Shown here: positions 42,180 to 51,020 of the stretch, piece after piece | Layout: each line of letters begins with the position of its first letter | Numbering within the stretch: position 1 is the stretch's first letter | NCBI GenBank assembly: GCA_016188115.1 | Contig: JACPIK010000002.1 | Coordinates: 1,190,077-1,254,076 of the forward strand | Direction of reading: 5' to 3' | Length of the DNA: 64,000 nt | Source of the DNA: Candidatus Woesearchaeota archaeon | GTDB taxonomy: Archaea > Nanobdellota > Nanobdellia > Woesearchaeales > GW2011-AR9 | Notes under the pieces: model-generated | What the model was told of the DNA's origin: nothing | What the model saw: only the letters and a program-made list of their open reading frames with translations | Databases searched by the model: none | Program-made: the position numbers and the translations under genes

Positions 42180-44753
42180 GTGTCTTCCTCTCACGTTCGT
42201 AAATCATATGTGTTTTTAGTAGTGATTGTAGGATTAGTTTTACTTATTTTACTTCTCGGTGTAGTCGGAAATCATTCTTTGGGTGTCACAGGTAATGCTT
42301 TTAGGCAAGTGCAAGATGGTTATGAAATAACAAGTTTCTTACCCCTAACTGATGGTACTTTACTTCCATATGTTTCGATTTGTCCTAATCAGGATGATTG
42401 TGCGATATTTGCAGAGTGTGTTCGTTTTGGAGAAGAAGTAATTATGGGTCGTGAGCAGAGTGCTGTTTGCTCTATAAATAACAATTTTATCAGAGGTGTG
42501 GCTAAGAGAAGCGTTCGCGCTTCACAGGGGGGAAATACTCCATTAGGTAATGCTTTTACTGCTTTATGTCCTCGAGCGAATATGTGCCCTACTCGTGCGC
42601 AGAATTGTGTTGAAGTGGGTACAACAGATGCCACGGGCATTGCAAGCCAAATTTACAAATGCGAAGGAGTTTCTGCAGATTGGGTCTTATATTATCAAAC
42701 GGCTAGTTATCTTCCTGGTGAAAATAGGGCTCGCCCTTCAGTGCATCGGGCTGATTGTCCTCAACAAAATAGGTGTGTCGCTGCGGATGGGACTTGCCAT
42801 AGTCATTATGCAGATTATGCAGGATTGCGCTGTGGCCCTGATCATAATTGGGCATATTGGATTACTACTTCCATTCCTCGTGCTGGTCAACAACCTCTAC
42901 ATGTGAGCGGACTCTGTCAGCAGCAAATCAGCTGTGTGAATGCAAATAACGAATGCATTGCTGTTGGTCAAAATTGGAATAATTTACGCTGTACTGCGGA
43001 TGGCACCTGGCAACCGGTCATTTCAAGTTACGTCCCTGGTGAAGATCGAACACGACCTGCTGTACGACAAGGCATTTGCCCCGGGACTGAAATGTGTATC
43101 AAATCGGATAGAACCTGTGTTGCTCAGGGGTCTACAAGTGGAACTGGTGCGAACACATTAACTTGTGGTTCTGATCATAATTGGGGTTATGCCATTTCAA
43201 GCACTAAACCAGACGGGAATATTAATCGAGGAGTTTGTCAGCAACGTAATGCATGTGTTCGTGCAAATGGTCAATGTGTTGCAGTTGGTACTGTGGTTGG
43301 CGATTATACTTGCGGTCTTGATAAGAATTGGGGTTATGCCATCACAAGTTCTAAACCAGATGGTTCCACAAATCAAGGAGTCTGTCAACGAAGAGACCAA
43401 TGCATTACCTCCAGTTCTCGTTGTATGGATGTTGGACAAAGTGCAGGAAATGGTTTAACGTGTGGTCCAAGTAATAGGTGGGGTTATGCCATCACAAGTT
43501 CTAAACCAGACGGTTCCACAAATCAAGGAGTCTGTCAACGAAGAGACCAATGCATTACCTCCAGTTCTCGTTGTATGGATGTTGGACAAAGTGCAGGAAA
43601 TGGTTTAACATGCGGACCAAGTAATAGGTGGGGATATGCAATCCAAAGCTACATCCCAAATGAAGATCGTTCCCATCCTGCAGCTCGTCAGGGGGTATGT
43701 CAAAAATTAGATCAATGTATCGGTATAGATGGAAGATGTTATGATACAGGAATAGTCCGGGAAAATACCGCATGCTTCGAAAAAAACTGGCTTGGCTGTG
43801 GGGATAAAAACACACGTCAGCAAGAGGAATATGTACGAGGAGACCCTACTCTTCAATTAGGCCATTATGATATTATCGGAAACTATCTGTGTAAAGATAG
43901 GCGATTTGTCCCTATTGATTTTTCGAGCTGTACAAATGAACACCCTATCATAACAGATATTTTCATCGATACTCAATTTGTAACGGTTAGCGATGATACT
44001 ATACAAGAGATGGTGCGTCGTAACAACCTTTATCTTTGTGCAAAAACACCAGGCATGAATTATGCTTACCAGCTTAGAAATGTTATACGCCTTAACAGTG
44101 GGCAAGAACCAACTCCTGAATCAATTAAACAATATTATACTTCACATAGGCTATCTTATCCAGAATTTGTAAGATGGTTTGGATTTATTGAACCTCCATT
44201 TCCCCATGGTGGATATTATAATATTGTAGAGACTAACAGCCCTAATTATTGTAACCGATACATCCCCGTTCGTAAAACAACCAGTAAGAGTGCATTCGTC
44301 TATAATGTAAATAAAGTTAATCATTTTACTCCTGATCAAGATTTAACAAGTTATTTCATTAGGGGAGAAGACGCAGGAAACGGTTTAGGGGGTTACATGA
44401 ATGGATTTCTCAATCATGAATTCCTTCATGGCTATGCGTCTGGGCATGTTGGGGGTAGAGATTGTAATAACGCAATTGCCGACCCTCGGTATCAGGGACG
44501 ACTAATCCCTGCATCTGTCTGCCCTAATGGCATTGCTAATCTAATTGATGCAACTCACTCATGTAGGCGAGACGCTCAGGGAAGATTCGTTACCCCACAA
44601 CTCTCAATAATCACCCCTCCCCTCCCATCAGATCAAGATCGGACTGATGTAGATAGAGATCACACTAAATTTTTAACAGATCCTTTAACTATTGCAAACA
44701 ACAATGTAGAAATCGTAAACAGACCTGTTCGCACTGCGCCAATAATAAGATAA
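42180..44753 (+). CDS. Membrane-anchored Cys-rich repeat protein with zinc metallopeptidase motif
   Basis: 857 residues, probable GTG start with TATA-like TTTTAAAAAC about 30 nt upstream. One N-terminal helix (YVFLVVIVGLVLLILLLGVVG) anchors it with the rest outside. Residues ~60-540 are about nine Cys-rich units of ~50 residues with the pattern C-x-x-x-x-x-C ... G-x-x-C-G-x-x-x-x-W-x-Y-x-I. Two units are nearly identical in DNA. The C-terminal domain contains His746-Glu-Phe-Leu-His750-Gly-Tyr-Ala-Ser-Gly-His756, metzincin spacing (HExxHxxGxxH) with Ala in the Gly position. A Ca/zinc-dependent surface protease is inferred. Confidence 0.8.
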   Translation: MSSSHVRKSYVFLVVIVGLVLLILLLGVVGNHSLGVTGNAFRQVQDGYEITSFLPLTDGTLLPYVSICPNQDDCAIFAECVRFGEEVIMGREQSAVCSINNNFIRGVAKRSVRASQGGNTPLGNAFTALCPRANMCPTRAQNCVEVGTTDATGIASQIYKCEGVSADWVLYYQTASYLPGENRARPSVHRADCPQQNRCVAADGTCHSHYADYAGLRCGPDHNWAYWITTSIPRAGQQPLHVSGLCQQQISCVNANNECIAVGQNWNNLRCTADGTWQPVISSYVPGEDRTRPAVRQGICPGTEMCIKSDRTCVAQGSTSGTGANTLTCGSDHNWGYAISSTKPDGNINRGVCQQRNACVRANGQCVAVGTVVGDYTCGLDKNWGYAITSSKPDGSTNQGVCQRRDQCITSSSRCMDVGQSAGNGLTCGPSNRWGYAITSSKPDGSTNQGVCQRRDQCITSSSRCMDVGQSAGNGLTCGPSNRWGYAIQSYIPNEDRSHPAARQGVCQKLDQCIGIDGRCYDTGIVRENTACFEKNWLGCGDKNTRQQEEYVRGDPTLQLGHYDIIGNYLCKDRRFVPIDFSSCTNEHPIITDIFIDTQFVTVSDDTIQEMVRRNNLYLCAKTPGMNYAYQLRNVIRLNSGQEPTPESIKQYYTSHRLSYPEFVRWFGFIEPPFPHGGYYNIVETNSPNYCNRYIPVRKTTSKSAFVYNVNKVNHFTPDQDLTSYFIRGEDAGNGLGGYMNGFLNHEFLHGYASGHVGGRDCNNAIADPRYQGRLIPASVCPNGIANLIDATHSCRRDAQGRFVTPQLSIITPPLPSDQDRTDVDRDHTKFLTDPLTIANNNVEIVNRPVRTAPIIR
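43331..43630. repeat. Tandem 150-bp coding repeat
   Basis: Two units, 43331-43480 and 43481-43630, differ at only a few positions and encode the same 50 residues; the flanking units of the array are much more diverged. This indicates a recent in-frame tandem duplication. Confidence 0.9.
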
Positions 44754-44767
44754 TTCTTTTTTATTTC

Positions 44768-45139
44768 TTAACTTCTCTCAATCCCCAGCGTCCCTATTCC
44801 TCGATCCCGTGCTACCACCAGTCTAAAGTTCAACCCTAATTCTAACACTGCCTCAAGCAGTGCCATATGCTCAACGCCTGTGCCAGACACAAAATTCAAT
44901 GCCACTTCAAAATCGCTAATCTTACCACGTAAACTCGTCACAATCGTTGCAGTCATCTGCTCAACACTCATCCCTTCAGAAATCACAATCATCTCCACTC
45001 CAGTTGGAGTTTTGAAATTATCTTTGCCAAACTGATTGGTAATCAAAAATATTTTTGACCACCCACCATTTCCTATAAGCTTAATCACTTCAGTCCAAGT
45101 TCCTTTTCCCGTAGACAAACACGCAATAAGAGTAGGCAT
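44768..45139 (-). CDS. Small Rossmann-like protein, possible CARF-type nucleotide sensor
   Basis: 123 residues from ATG 45139, chosen because TTTTTATAG lies about 25 nt upstream; an in-frame TTG at 45160 is less likely. Strand-helix pairs are clear: 'TLIACLSTGKGTWTEVIKLI', 'WSKIFLITNQFG', 'VEMIVISEGMS', 'FEVALNFVSGTGVEHMALLEAVLELGLNFRLVVA'. The GTG-x-x-x-M loop before a helix recalls the ligand-binding loop of CARF domains, but no effector domain or CRISPR array is present. The CARF assignment is a fold-level guess. Confidence 0.6.
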   Translation of the reverse strand: MPTLIACLSTGKGTWTEVIKLIGNGGWSKIFLITNQFGKDNFKTPTGVEMIVISEGMSVEQMTATIVTSLRGKISDFEVALNFVSGTGVEHMALLEAVLELGLNFRLVVARDRGIGTLGIERS

Positions 45140-45372
45140 ACATATTCCAGACGAATGCAACTATAAAAATGTAAGGTCTAGGCGGTGTTTTTTTCAGTTC
45201 ACATTTTCAGCCCAGATGACTGTTGGTTTCCTATAACTAGTGTCTAAACTGCGTTATTTCTACCCTAATCATTACAAAATGCCCATTTTCTCTATTTTTC
45301 CACCCCTCTGCCGTAGAAAAATTTATAAGACAAAAAAGGTTCTTTCACAATATACCATTGGAGGTGGTGTAC

Positions 45373-45750
45373 ATGCAAAAAAGTGGATCAGGTAACAGAA
45401 TGACCAACAAGCTCATTGCGTACGCATTTACAGCTGGGGTGGTTATCGCCGTTATCTTAGGATTAATTTCGAATTGGCTCCCAGCAAATGTTTTACCAAT
45501 TTTAACAACAGTACTTGTATTAGCTGGGTTAATTGTAGGATTCTTCAACGTAACTGCTGAAGAACAACGTGATTACGTATTGTTCGTAACTGCGCTTGTC
45601 ATCGTATTAAATTTTGGTGGCAGCATGCTCGGTCAAGTCCAAGTTGTTGGAATGTACCTTGAAAATACCATGAGAGCTATGATGGCATTCATTTTACCAT
45701 CAGTCGTAATCGTTGGTCTTAAAGCTGTCATTAATCTTGCACGAGATTAA
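45373..45750 (+). CDS. Small four-helix membrane protein, unknown function
   Basis: 125 residues from ATG 45373, with GGAGGTGGT just upstream; a TATA-like AAATTTATAAG lies near 45327, so there is a short leader. Four hydrophobic segments ('IAYAFTAGVVIAVILGLI', 'VLPILTTVLVLAGLIVGFF', 'VLFVTALVIVLNFGG', 'MRAMMAFILPSVVIVGLKAVI') leave little outside the membrane. Possibly well expressed given its regulatory signals. No family recognised. Confidence 0.75.
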   Translation: MQKSGSGNRMTNKLIAYAFTAGVVIAVILGLISNWLPANVLPILTTVLVLAGLIVGFFNVTAEEQRDYVLFVTALVIVLNFGGSMLGQVQVVGMYLENTMRAMMAFILPSVVIVGLKAVINLARD

Positions 45751-45867
45751 GTACATTTTTTTTACTTTTTTTCTTCATTTTCACTTTATTTTCATTTACA
45801 ATTTCTTTGAGAGATCTTTTTGTTCGTTTACCACAACTCTCTTAAACTTCCCCTACTTCCTCTTCCC

Positions 45868-47088
45868 ATGCTCAAAGATTTCTTCATATTAAGTATTCAG
45901 GAAATCCGTCATCGTCGTGTCCGTTCCATCCTTACTCTTACAGGTATCATTATTGGTATAGCTGCCATTGTTTCTTTAATTATGCTAGGTCAAGGTCTTA
46001 AGAATGCCATTGAGGGCCAATTCTCTGCCTTAGGTAACGATAAACTTTTCATCAATGCTAAAGGCAATTCCTTTACTCCTGGTCTAAGTATTGATGCAGT
46101 CAAAATCACTGAAAAAGATCTTGATATTGTACGTGCTACATCAGGTGTAAAACTAGCTACTGGTTTTGTCTTCACCACTGCGGCAATTGAGATCAATGAT
46201 CAAGTGAGATACTTTATGATATATGGTGTTTCTACTGATCCTGATGAACGAAAATTATGGGGAGAATCCAATAGCTATAAACTTGATATTGGTAGGGTGC
46301 TTGAAAACGGTGACGCCCATAAAGTCACTATTGGTGCTGCCTATCAAGATGAAACACTTTTTGGCGAACCTGTTGAACTTAGTGATAAAATTCTCATTAA
46401 AGATGTTCCGTTTGAAGTCGTGGGTATCATGCAAAAAACGGGATCACCTCCTGATGACCAAGCTATTAGTATGCCTTTAGAAGTGTATGAAGATCTCTTC
46501 GCTACAAATGGCGAATTAGGGATTCTTATTGCTCAAACTCAATCTGGCGAAGATCCTTCTCAAGTAGCATTATCCATTGAAGAAGATTTACGCGATAGCC
46601 GTGGTCTAGAAGAAGGTAAAGAAGATTTTACTATTCAAACACCTGAAGAAATGGGAGCAATCTTTGGAACAATACTCAATATCATTCAAGTCGTGCTTAT
46701 TGGCATAGCTGCCATTTCGCTTCTCGTAGGAGGAGTTAATGTCATGAATACCATGTATACTTCCGTTTTAGAACGAACCCGTATGATCGGACTCATGAAA
46801 GCAGTTGGTGCTAAGAAAAATCATATCCTTCTTTTATTTCTCATTGAATCCGGCATTTATGGGTTTGTAGGAGGAACTATCGGAGTATTGATTGGCATTG
46901 GCATTGCTAAATTTGTCGAGCTAATATTTGTCATTGCCGTTGGTCCTGCCTTTCTGTCCATAAAAGTCAACTGGTTTTTTATCATTGGAGTTTTGCTATT
47001 CTCTTTCATCATCGGCTGTCTCTCTGGCATAGCACCAGCCTGGAGAGCCGCAAGGTTACATCCCGTGGATGGATTAAGGTATGAGTAA
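45868..47088 (+). CDS. MacB/FtsX-type ABC transporter permease
   Basis: 406 residues from ATG 45868. An N-terminal helix (ILTLTGIIIGIAAIVSLIMLGQG) is followed by a large external MacB-PCD domain (~45-265) and three C-terminal helices with the FtsX block 'VNVMNTMYTSVLERTRMIGLMKAVGAKKNHILLLFLIES'. The end 'APAWRAARLHPVDGLRYE' is typical. These mechanotransmission permeases export lipoproteins, peptides or antibiotics. It pairs with the ATPase immediately downstream; no MacA-like adaptor is present. Confidence 0.93.
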   Translation: MLKDFFILSIQEIRHRRVRSILTLTGIIIGIAAIVSLIMLGQGLKNAIEGQFSALGNDKLFINAKGNSFTPGLSIDAVKITEKDLDIVRATSGVKLATGFVFTTAAIEINDQVRYFMIYGVSTDPDERKLWGESNSYKLDIGRVLENGDAHKVTIGAAYQDETLFGEPVELSDKILIKDVPFEVVGIMQKTGSPPDDQAISMPLEVYEDLFATNGELGILIAQTQSGEDPSQVALSIEEDLRDSRGLEEGKEDFTIQTPEEMGAIFGTILNIIQVVLIGIAAISLLVGGVNVMNTMYTSVLERTRMIGLMKAVGAKKNHILLLFLIESGIYGFVGGTIGVLIGIGIAKFVELIFVIAVGPAFLSIKVNWFFIIGVLLFSFIIGCLSGIAPAWRAARLHPVDGLRYE

Positions 47089-47180
47089 TTTTTCTAGCTT
47101 TCTAACTTAGTTGAACTTTTTAGGTCAAAAATCAATCCTCTAAACTAACCTTTAAATAACTCGCGTCCCTTCTCCCAGTA

Positions 47181-47927
47181 ATGTCTCCGCAACCTCTCAT
47201 TCAACTTCACGACGTCTGGAAAACGTACATTATGGGCGAAGAACGTCTTGATGTTTTACGTGGCGTTAATCTTACTATTCACAAAGGCGAATTTGTAGCT
47301 ATACTTGGTCCATCCGGAAGTGGCAAATCCACACTCATGAACCAAGTCGGCCTTCTTGATGTGCCTACAAAAGGTAAAATCACACTCGAAAATCAAGATC
47401 TCTCCACTCTTTCGGAAAATGATCTTGCCCAAGTGAGAGGCAAAACTATTGGGTTTATCTTTCAGCAATTTAATCTTATACCCACATTAACGGCATTAGA
47501 AAATGTTATGCTTCCTACATTATTTCAAGGGCTAGCTCAAGAAGAACGAGTCAGACGCGCAACGCAACTTCTCGCAACAGTAGGACTAGATCATCGTATG
47601 GATCATAAACCAGGTCAACTCTCTGGTGGACAACAACAACGCGTTGCCATTGCAAGATCATTAGTCAATAATCCCTCGATTATTCTTGCCGACGAACCGA
47701 CGGGAAATCTTGATTCCATCTCAGGAACACAAATTTTTGAGCTTCTCATTCACCTTCACCGCGATGAACACAAAACACTCATTTTAATTACTCACGATGA
47801 AGAATTGGCTCACCATGCTCAACGTATTGTGTATATGAAAGACGGGAAAGTAGATCGTATAGAAGAGAGAAAAACATCTACAACTAAGAAAAACACAAAA
47901 AATAATGCTGCATTGTCACCTAATTAA
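47181..47927 (+). CDS. MacB/LolD-type ABC transporter ATPase
   Basis: 248 residues. Walker [10 protein letters not shown], signature [13 protein letters not shown], Walker [13 protein letters not shown] and H-loop '[17 protein letters not shown]' are intact and of the LolD/MacB/FtsE subfamily. A 20-residue Lys/Asn/Thr-rich C-terminal tail follows. ATAATAACTCGC-type AT-rich DNA upstream and TTTAAATAACTC suggest its own leaderless promoter, although it clearly partners the preceding permease. Confidence 0.95.
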   Translation: MSPQPLIQLHDVWKTYIMGEERLDVLRGVNLTIHKGEFVAILGPSGSGKSTLMNQVGLLDVPTKGKITLENQDLSTLSENDLAQVRGKTIGFIFQQFNLIPTLTALENVMLPTLFQGLAQEERVRRATQLLATVGLDHRMDHKPGQLSGGQQQRVAIARSLVNNPSIILADEPTGNLDSISGTQIFELLIHLHRDEHKTLILITHDEELAHHAQRIVYMKDGKVDRIEERKTSTTKKNTKNNAALSPN

Positions 47928-48023
47928 GTAACCTAACTTTATATTTTTGTTATAACGGTTAAACTATCTAAATCTTTATAAATATATTTTTGCGTATCTT
48001 AATCTAATAAAGGGGGATGTTAT

Positions 48024-49703
48024 ATGGAACAAAAACAGCTCGACGACTTAGAAGAGACGTATTTTGGTGAAGAATTTATTGATGATGAAGAAGAGGTTCG
48101 TGTAGAAGATCTCAAAGAAAAAAAGAAACCAATCACCAATGTCAAACCAGTTTCTCCTCCTACTCCCGTTGTCCTTCCTAAGAAGACAACTTCTAAAACA
48201 GTTTCTCTCAAATCCGAATCAAGAGCAACAGCTTCTGCCGCCTCTCTTCCACAAGATGAAGAAGGCTATGTTGATCTTCAAGATCGCAGTAAAGTGGAAC
48301 ATCGAGAAACAGAAAAAGTTGCTAAAGTTGAAGTAAAACCAAAACGCGTTGTGGAAACAGCTCCTTCAACAAACCCTTGGAGTGGTGAATCAAAAACATC
48401 TTCAGAATCAAAATCATCTTCGTTTGGTTGGAAAATTGTTGCAGGTATTCTGTTGATCCTACTTGTAGCCTCAATTCTTACTGCTGGCTTTCGAGGGATG
48501 AATCCAACTTCAACAGAAAATGATCTTACTCTTACTCAAGCCCAAGAAAAAGTCTTAGACTACGTTAATACTAACTTATTAGAAGCTCCTTTTGTAGCAC
48601 AAGTTGAAAACGCCGCTGATGAAGGTAATGTATATCGTGTTACTCTTTCGGTAGCAGGTCAAAATGTCGATTCCTACATCACCAAAGATGGCGAAATTTT
48701 CTTTCCTCAAGGATTTAAAACAAGCGTTGCACCGGATGTTGATAAAGCTCAAGAACCTTCTCTTGCCAATATAGACATTACTGGTCAACCTATAAAAGGA
48801 AATACCAATGCCCCTGTAACCATTGTTGAATTTTCAGATTTTGAATGTCCCTTCTGCGGAAAATTCTTTGAGGAAACATATCCTCAATTAGAAAAAGAGT
48901 ATATCAAAACAGGAAAAGTAAAATTAGTGTTTATGGACTTTCCTTTAAGCTTTCATCCCCAAGCGCAGCCTGCTGCTCTTGCCGCAGCATGTGCCAACGA
49001 GCAAGGTAAATTCTGGGAGTATCACGATCTTTTGTTTAAGAATCAAGAACTACTCTCCGCAGAAAATTATCAAAAATGGGCTACTGATCTCGAATTAGAT
49101 GCTACTAAATTCAAGACATGTGTTGACTCTCAAAAATATCTTAAAGAAGTGCAAAAAGATCTAACTGATGGACAGGAATATGGTGTAAGTGGAACTCCTG
49201 CTTTTTTTATCAATGGTAAATTATTAAGTGGAGCGCAGCCTTTCACTGCATTCAAAGCAGAAATAGATGCTCAACTTGCAATTGCTCAACCAACATCTGT
49301 TCAACCAACACAACCAAGTCAAGAGGCACCAAGTCAAGAAGCTCCTGTAGCCCCCTCTGTGCCAGTTGCACCCGTAGCTCAACAACAACCCTCAGCTCAA
49401 GACTCTGATCCTTCCACCCAAACACAATCCGTGGCGCTCTCATCTAAAAAATGGAGTTTTAGTCCAACCACAATTAGGGTTAAAGAAGGCGCAAAAGTAT
49501 TATTGACCATAACGCCTAATGATAGCGAACCAACCTTTTCGTTGCCTTCCTACTCTTTTTCCATTCCTGCATTGGGGGTAAATACTCCCATTGCTGGCAA
49601 AACCGTTGTGGAGTTTAGAGCATCTAAAAAAGGAACATTTGAGTTTTCCTGCAGCAGTTGTCCAGAACAACGTAACATGAAAGGAACTCTCGTCGTCGAA
49701 TAA
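48024..49703 (+). CDS. Membrane-anchored DsbA-like thioredoxin fused to a cupredoxin-like domain
   Basis: 559 residues with Shine-Dalgarno GGGGGAT. An acidic/Lys-rich cytosolic N-terminus (~1-135) is followed by a membrane helix (~136-157), a linker domain, then a DsbA-type thioredoxin domain (~250-425) with Cys275-Pro-Phe-Cys278 and cis-Pro 'GVSGTPAFFING'. A Gln/Pro/Ala linker leads to a C-terminal cupredoxin-like domain (~473-559) ending 'FEFSCSSCPEQRNMKGTLVVE'. The Cys and Met of a copper site remain but the usual His ligands do not. It probably oxidises or isomerises disulfides of the many Cys-rich surface proteins here. Confidence 0.9.
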   Translation: MEQKQLDDLEETYFGEEFIDDEEEVRVEDLKEKKKPITNVKPVSPPTPVVLPKKTTSKTVSLKSESRATASAASLPQDEEGYVDLQDRSKVEHRETEKVAKVEVKPKRVVETAPSTNPWSGESKTSSESKSSSFGWKIVAGILLILLVASILTAGFRGMNPTSTENDLTLTQAQEKVLDYVNTNLLEAPFVAQVENAADEGNVYRVTLSVAGQNVDSYITKDGEIFFPQGFKTSVAPDVDKAQEPSLANIDITGQPIKGNTNAPVTIVEFSDFECPFCGKFFEETYPQLEKEYIKTGKVKLVFMDFPLSFHPQAQPAALAAACANEQGKFWEYHDLLFKNQELLSAENYQKWATDLELDATKFKTCVDSQKYLKEVQKDLTDGQEYGVSGTPAFFINGKLLSGAQPFTAFKAEIDAQLAIAQPTSVQPTQPSQEAPSQEAPVAPSVPVAPVAQQQPSAQDSDPSTQTQSVALSSKKWSFSPTTIRVKEGAKVLLTITPNDSEPTFSLPSYSFSIPALGVNTPIAGKTVVEFRASKKGTFEFSCSSCPEQRNMKGTLVVE

Positions 49704-49807
49704 TAATCAAATAACCTGTTACAAGTAGTTGCAACTCACTTGTGGGTTAATTAGATAGTAACTAGATTATAGAAACCTTTTTTAACTTCTCTTTTTTTTA
49801 TTGTTAT

Positions 49808-50404
49808 ATGGTCACTCGACAACATAAACAAGTTCTTCGCCAAGTTGTAGTGATTACGTTTTTGTTGCTTATTGTTGTTGGCTTTACAGCACCTTTAATT
49901 TTATATTCCAACGATGACCCATTTGCTAAAAAATCCACTGCAACTCAGCCACGTTTATGTCGCAGTGATGCTGATTGCAGTCTTAGTTGCGATAGTTCAC
50001 AAACTCCTCTTGCTGTACTTTGTTTGCAAAATTATTGCATGCAGAATAGTTGCGAAGAATACAACCCATACTCTTACGAATTAGTTCCTATTGATCTTTC
50101 ACTTAAAGCATCAATCAATGGTCAAGAAGTAAATTGGAACGCAGTTCCGGGTGATTCATTTGTCACTCTAAACAATGCTACTACTTTTCCTGTTGTCTCC
50201 GTATTTACTACCGGCTTAACACTTGCTGACATTACCAGTAAATTAGGTTTGTACATGAATCAAGACTGTCTCTTTCATGCAGGAGTCGAATACTGTTCTA
50301 ATGAAAATGCCAACCTTACAGTGTATATTAATGGAAATAAAAGTGTAAGTGCAGAACGATATATCCCTATTTTTGGCGATAAAGTGGAAATCGCCTACGA
50401 ATAA
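49808..50404 (+). CDS. Single-pass membrane protein with Cys-rich external domain
   Basis: 198 residues. A short basic N-terminus and one helix (VVVITFLLLIVVGFTAPLILY) are followed by an external region with eight Cys in the first half ('RLCRSDADCSLSCDSSQTPLAVLCLQNYCMQNSCEEY') and a C-terminal ubiquitin-like/beta domain ('LTVYINGNKSVSAERYIPIFGDKVEIAYE'). The Cys residues fit disulfide formation by the DsbA-like protein directly upstream. No known family. Confidence 0.75.
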   Translation: MVTRQHKQVLRQVVVITFLLLIVVGFTAPLILYSNDDPFAKKSTATQPRLCRSDADCSLSCDSSQTPLAVLCLQNYCMQNSCEEYNPYSYELVPIDLSLKASINGQEVNWNAVPGDSFVTLNNATTFPVVSVFTTGLTLADITSKLGLYMNQDCLFHAGVEYCSNENANLTVYINGNKSVSAERYIPIFGDKVEIAYE

Positions 50405-50468
50405 AGTTAAGTAACCAAAGGGAAATAATCCAGATAATTTTATAAAATTCTGTTCTTTTAGGTTAATC

Positions 50469-50768
50469 ATGGATAGAACCACAAAAATTGTGTTTGGTGT
50501 TGTAGTTGGTCTACTCTTGCTCTTTTTGCTTGTGGCAGGATGTAGTGTATTCTTATTCTACACACTCGTTGATTCAACAAAAGATGTAATGCAATTTGTA
50601 GAAGAATGTCCGCTCCCTAATGAGCTTAGTTTTGTTAATAATTCTAATCCTACTGAAGAAGATGTAATGAAATCTGTAGAATGGTGCTGTACCAATTATG
50701 ATAGTTCACGTGAAATTTGCCAATTGTTAGAACAGCAACGAACACTTAACAGTATGCAGAATAATTAA
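50469..50768 (+). CDS. Small exported protein, membrane helix or lipoprotein
   Basis: 99 residues. The N-terminal hydrophobic stretch 'IVFGVVVGLLLLFLLVAGC' contains a perfect lipobox (LVAGC), but it continues as 'SVFLFYTLV', so it may simply be a membrane helix. The external part has Cys at 'EECPLPN', 'VEWCCTNYD' and 'REICQLL'. TTTTATAAAA upstream of ATG 50469 suggests a leaderless transcript. It is the third in a row of disulfide-related membrane proteins. Confidence 0.7.
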   Translation: MDRTTKIVFGVVVGLLLLFLLVAGCSVFLFYTLVDSTKDVMQFVEECPLPNELSFVNNSNPTEEDVMKSVEWCCTNYDSSREICQLLEQQRTLNSMQNN

Positions 50769-50777
50769 AAAGTAGTT

Positions 50778-50831
50778 TTATTACTCGCTGGGTCTAATAC
50801 CCCGTTGCTCTGCAACGGTTGCGAGTAATAA
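50778..50831. repeat. Palindromic element 1 (REP-like)
   Basis: Outer arms TTATTACTCGC (50778-50788) and its exact complement (50821-50831) enclose AATACCCCG and an inner hairpin CCGTTGC-TCT-GCAACGG (50802-50818). It begins 9 nt after the preceding stop codon. Confidence 0.85.
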
Positions 50832-50832
50832 C

Positions 50833-50922
50833 CAGAAATCCGTCTTGAAAATCGCCGAATACCCCGCAGCTTGCTGCGGAGTGAGCATAGCGAATGGTGG
50901 GTAGGCGATTTTAAGATTTCTG
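50833..50922. repeat. Palindromic element 2 (REP-like)
   Basis: Arms CAGAAATC and AAAATCGCC pair with GGCGATTTT and GATTTCTG at the other end; inside lie AATACCCCG and a hairpin CCGCAGC-TT-GCTGCGG (50864-50879). The AATACCCCG core is shared with element 1 although the stems differ. Confidence 0.85.
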
Positions 50923-51020
50923 TGTTTATTTTTCTCACAAATCTCATTCAATCTCATTCAAAAATAGTATTAGAAGATCTTTTAGCAAATGTTTAAGAAT
51001 TACCTTTTATTCCTCTACCT

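Noticed and set aside
43331-43630. CRISPR-like direct repeats
   Set aside because: Units are 150 bp, contiguous, in frame and coding; there are no spacers.
45161-45357. Box C/D sRNA in the intergenic region
   Set aside because: CTGA-like pieces occur on the minus strand, but no RTGATGA box C at the right spacing.
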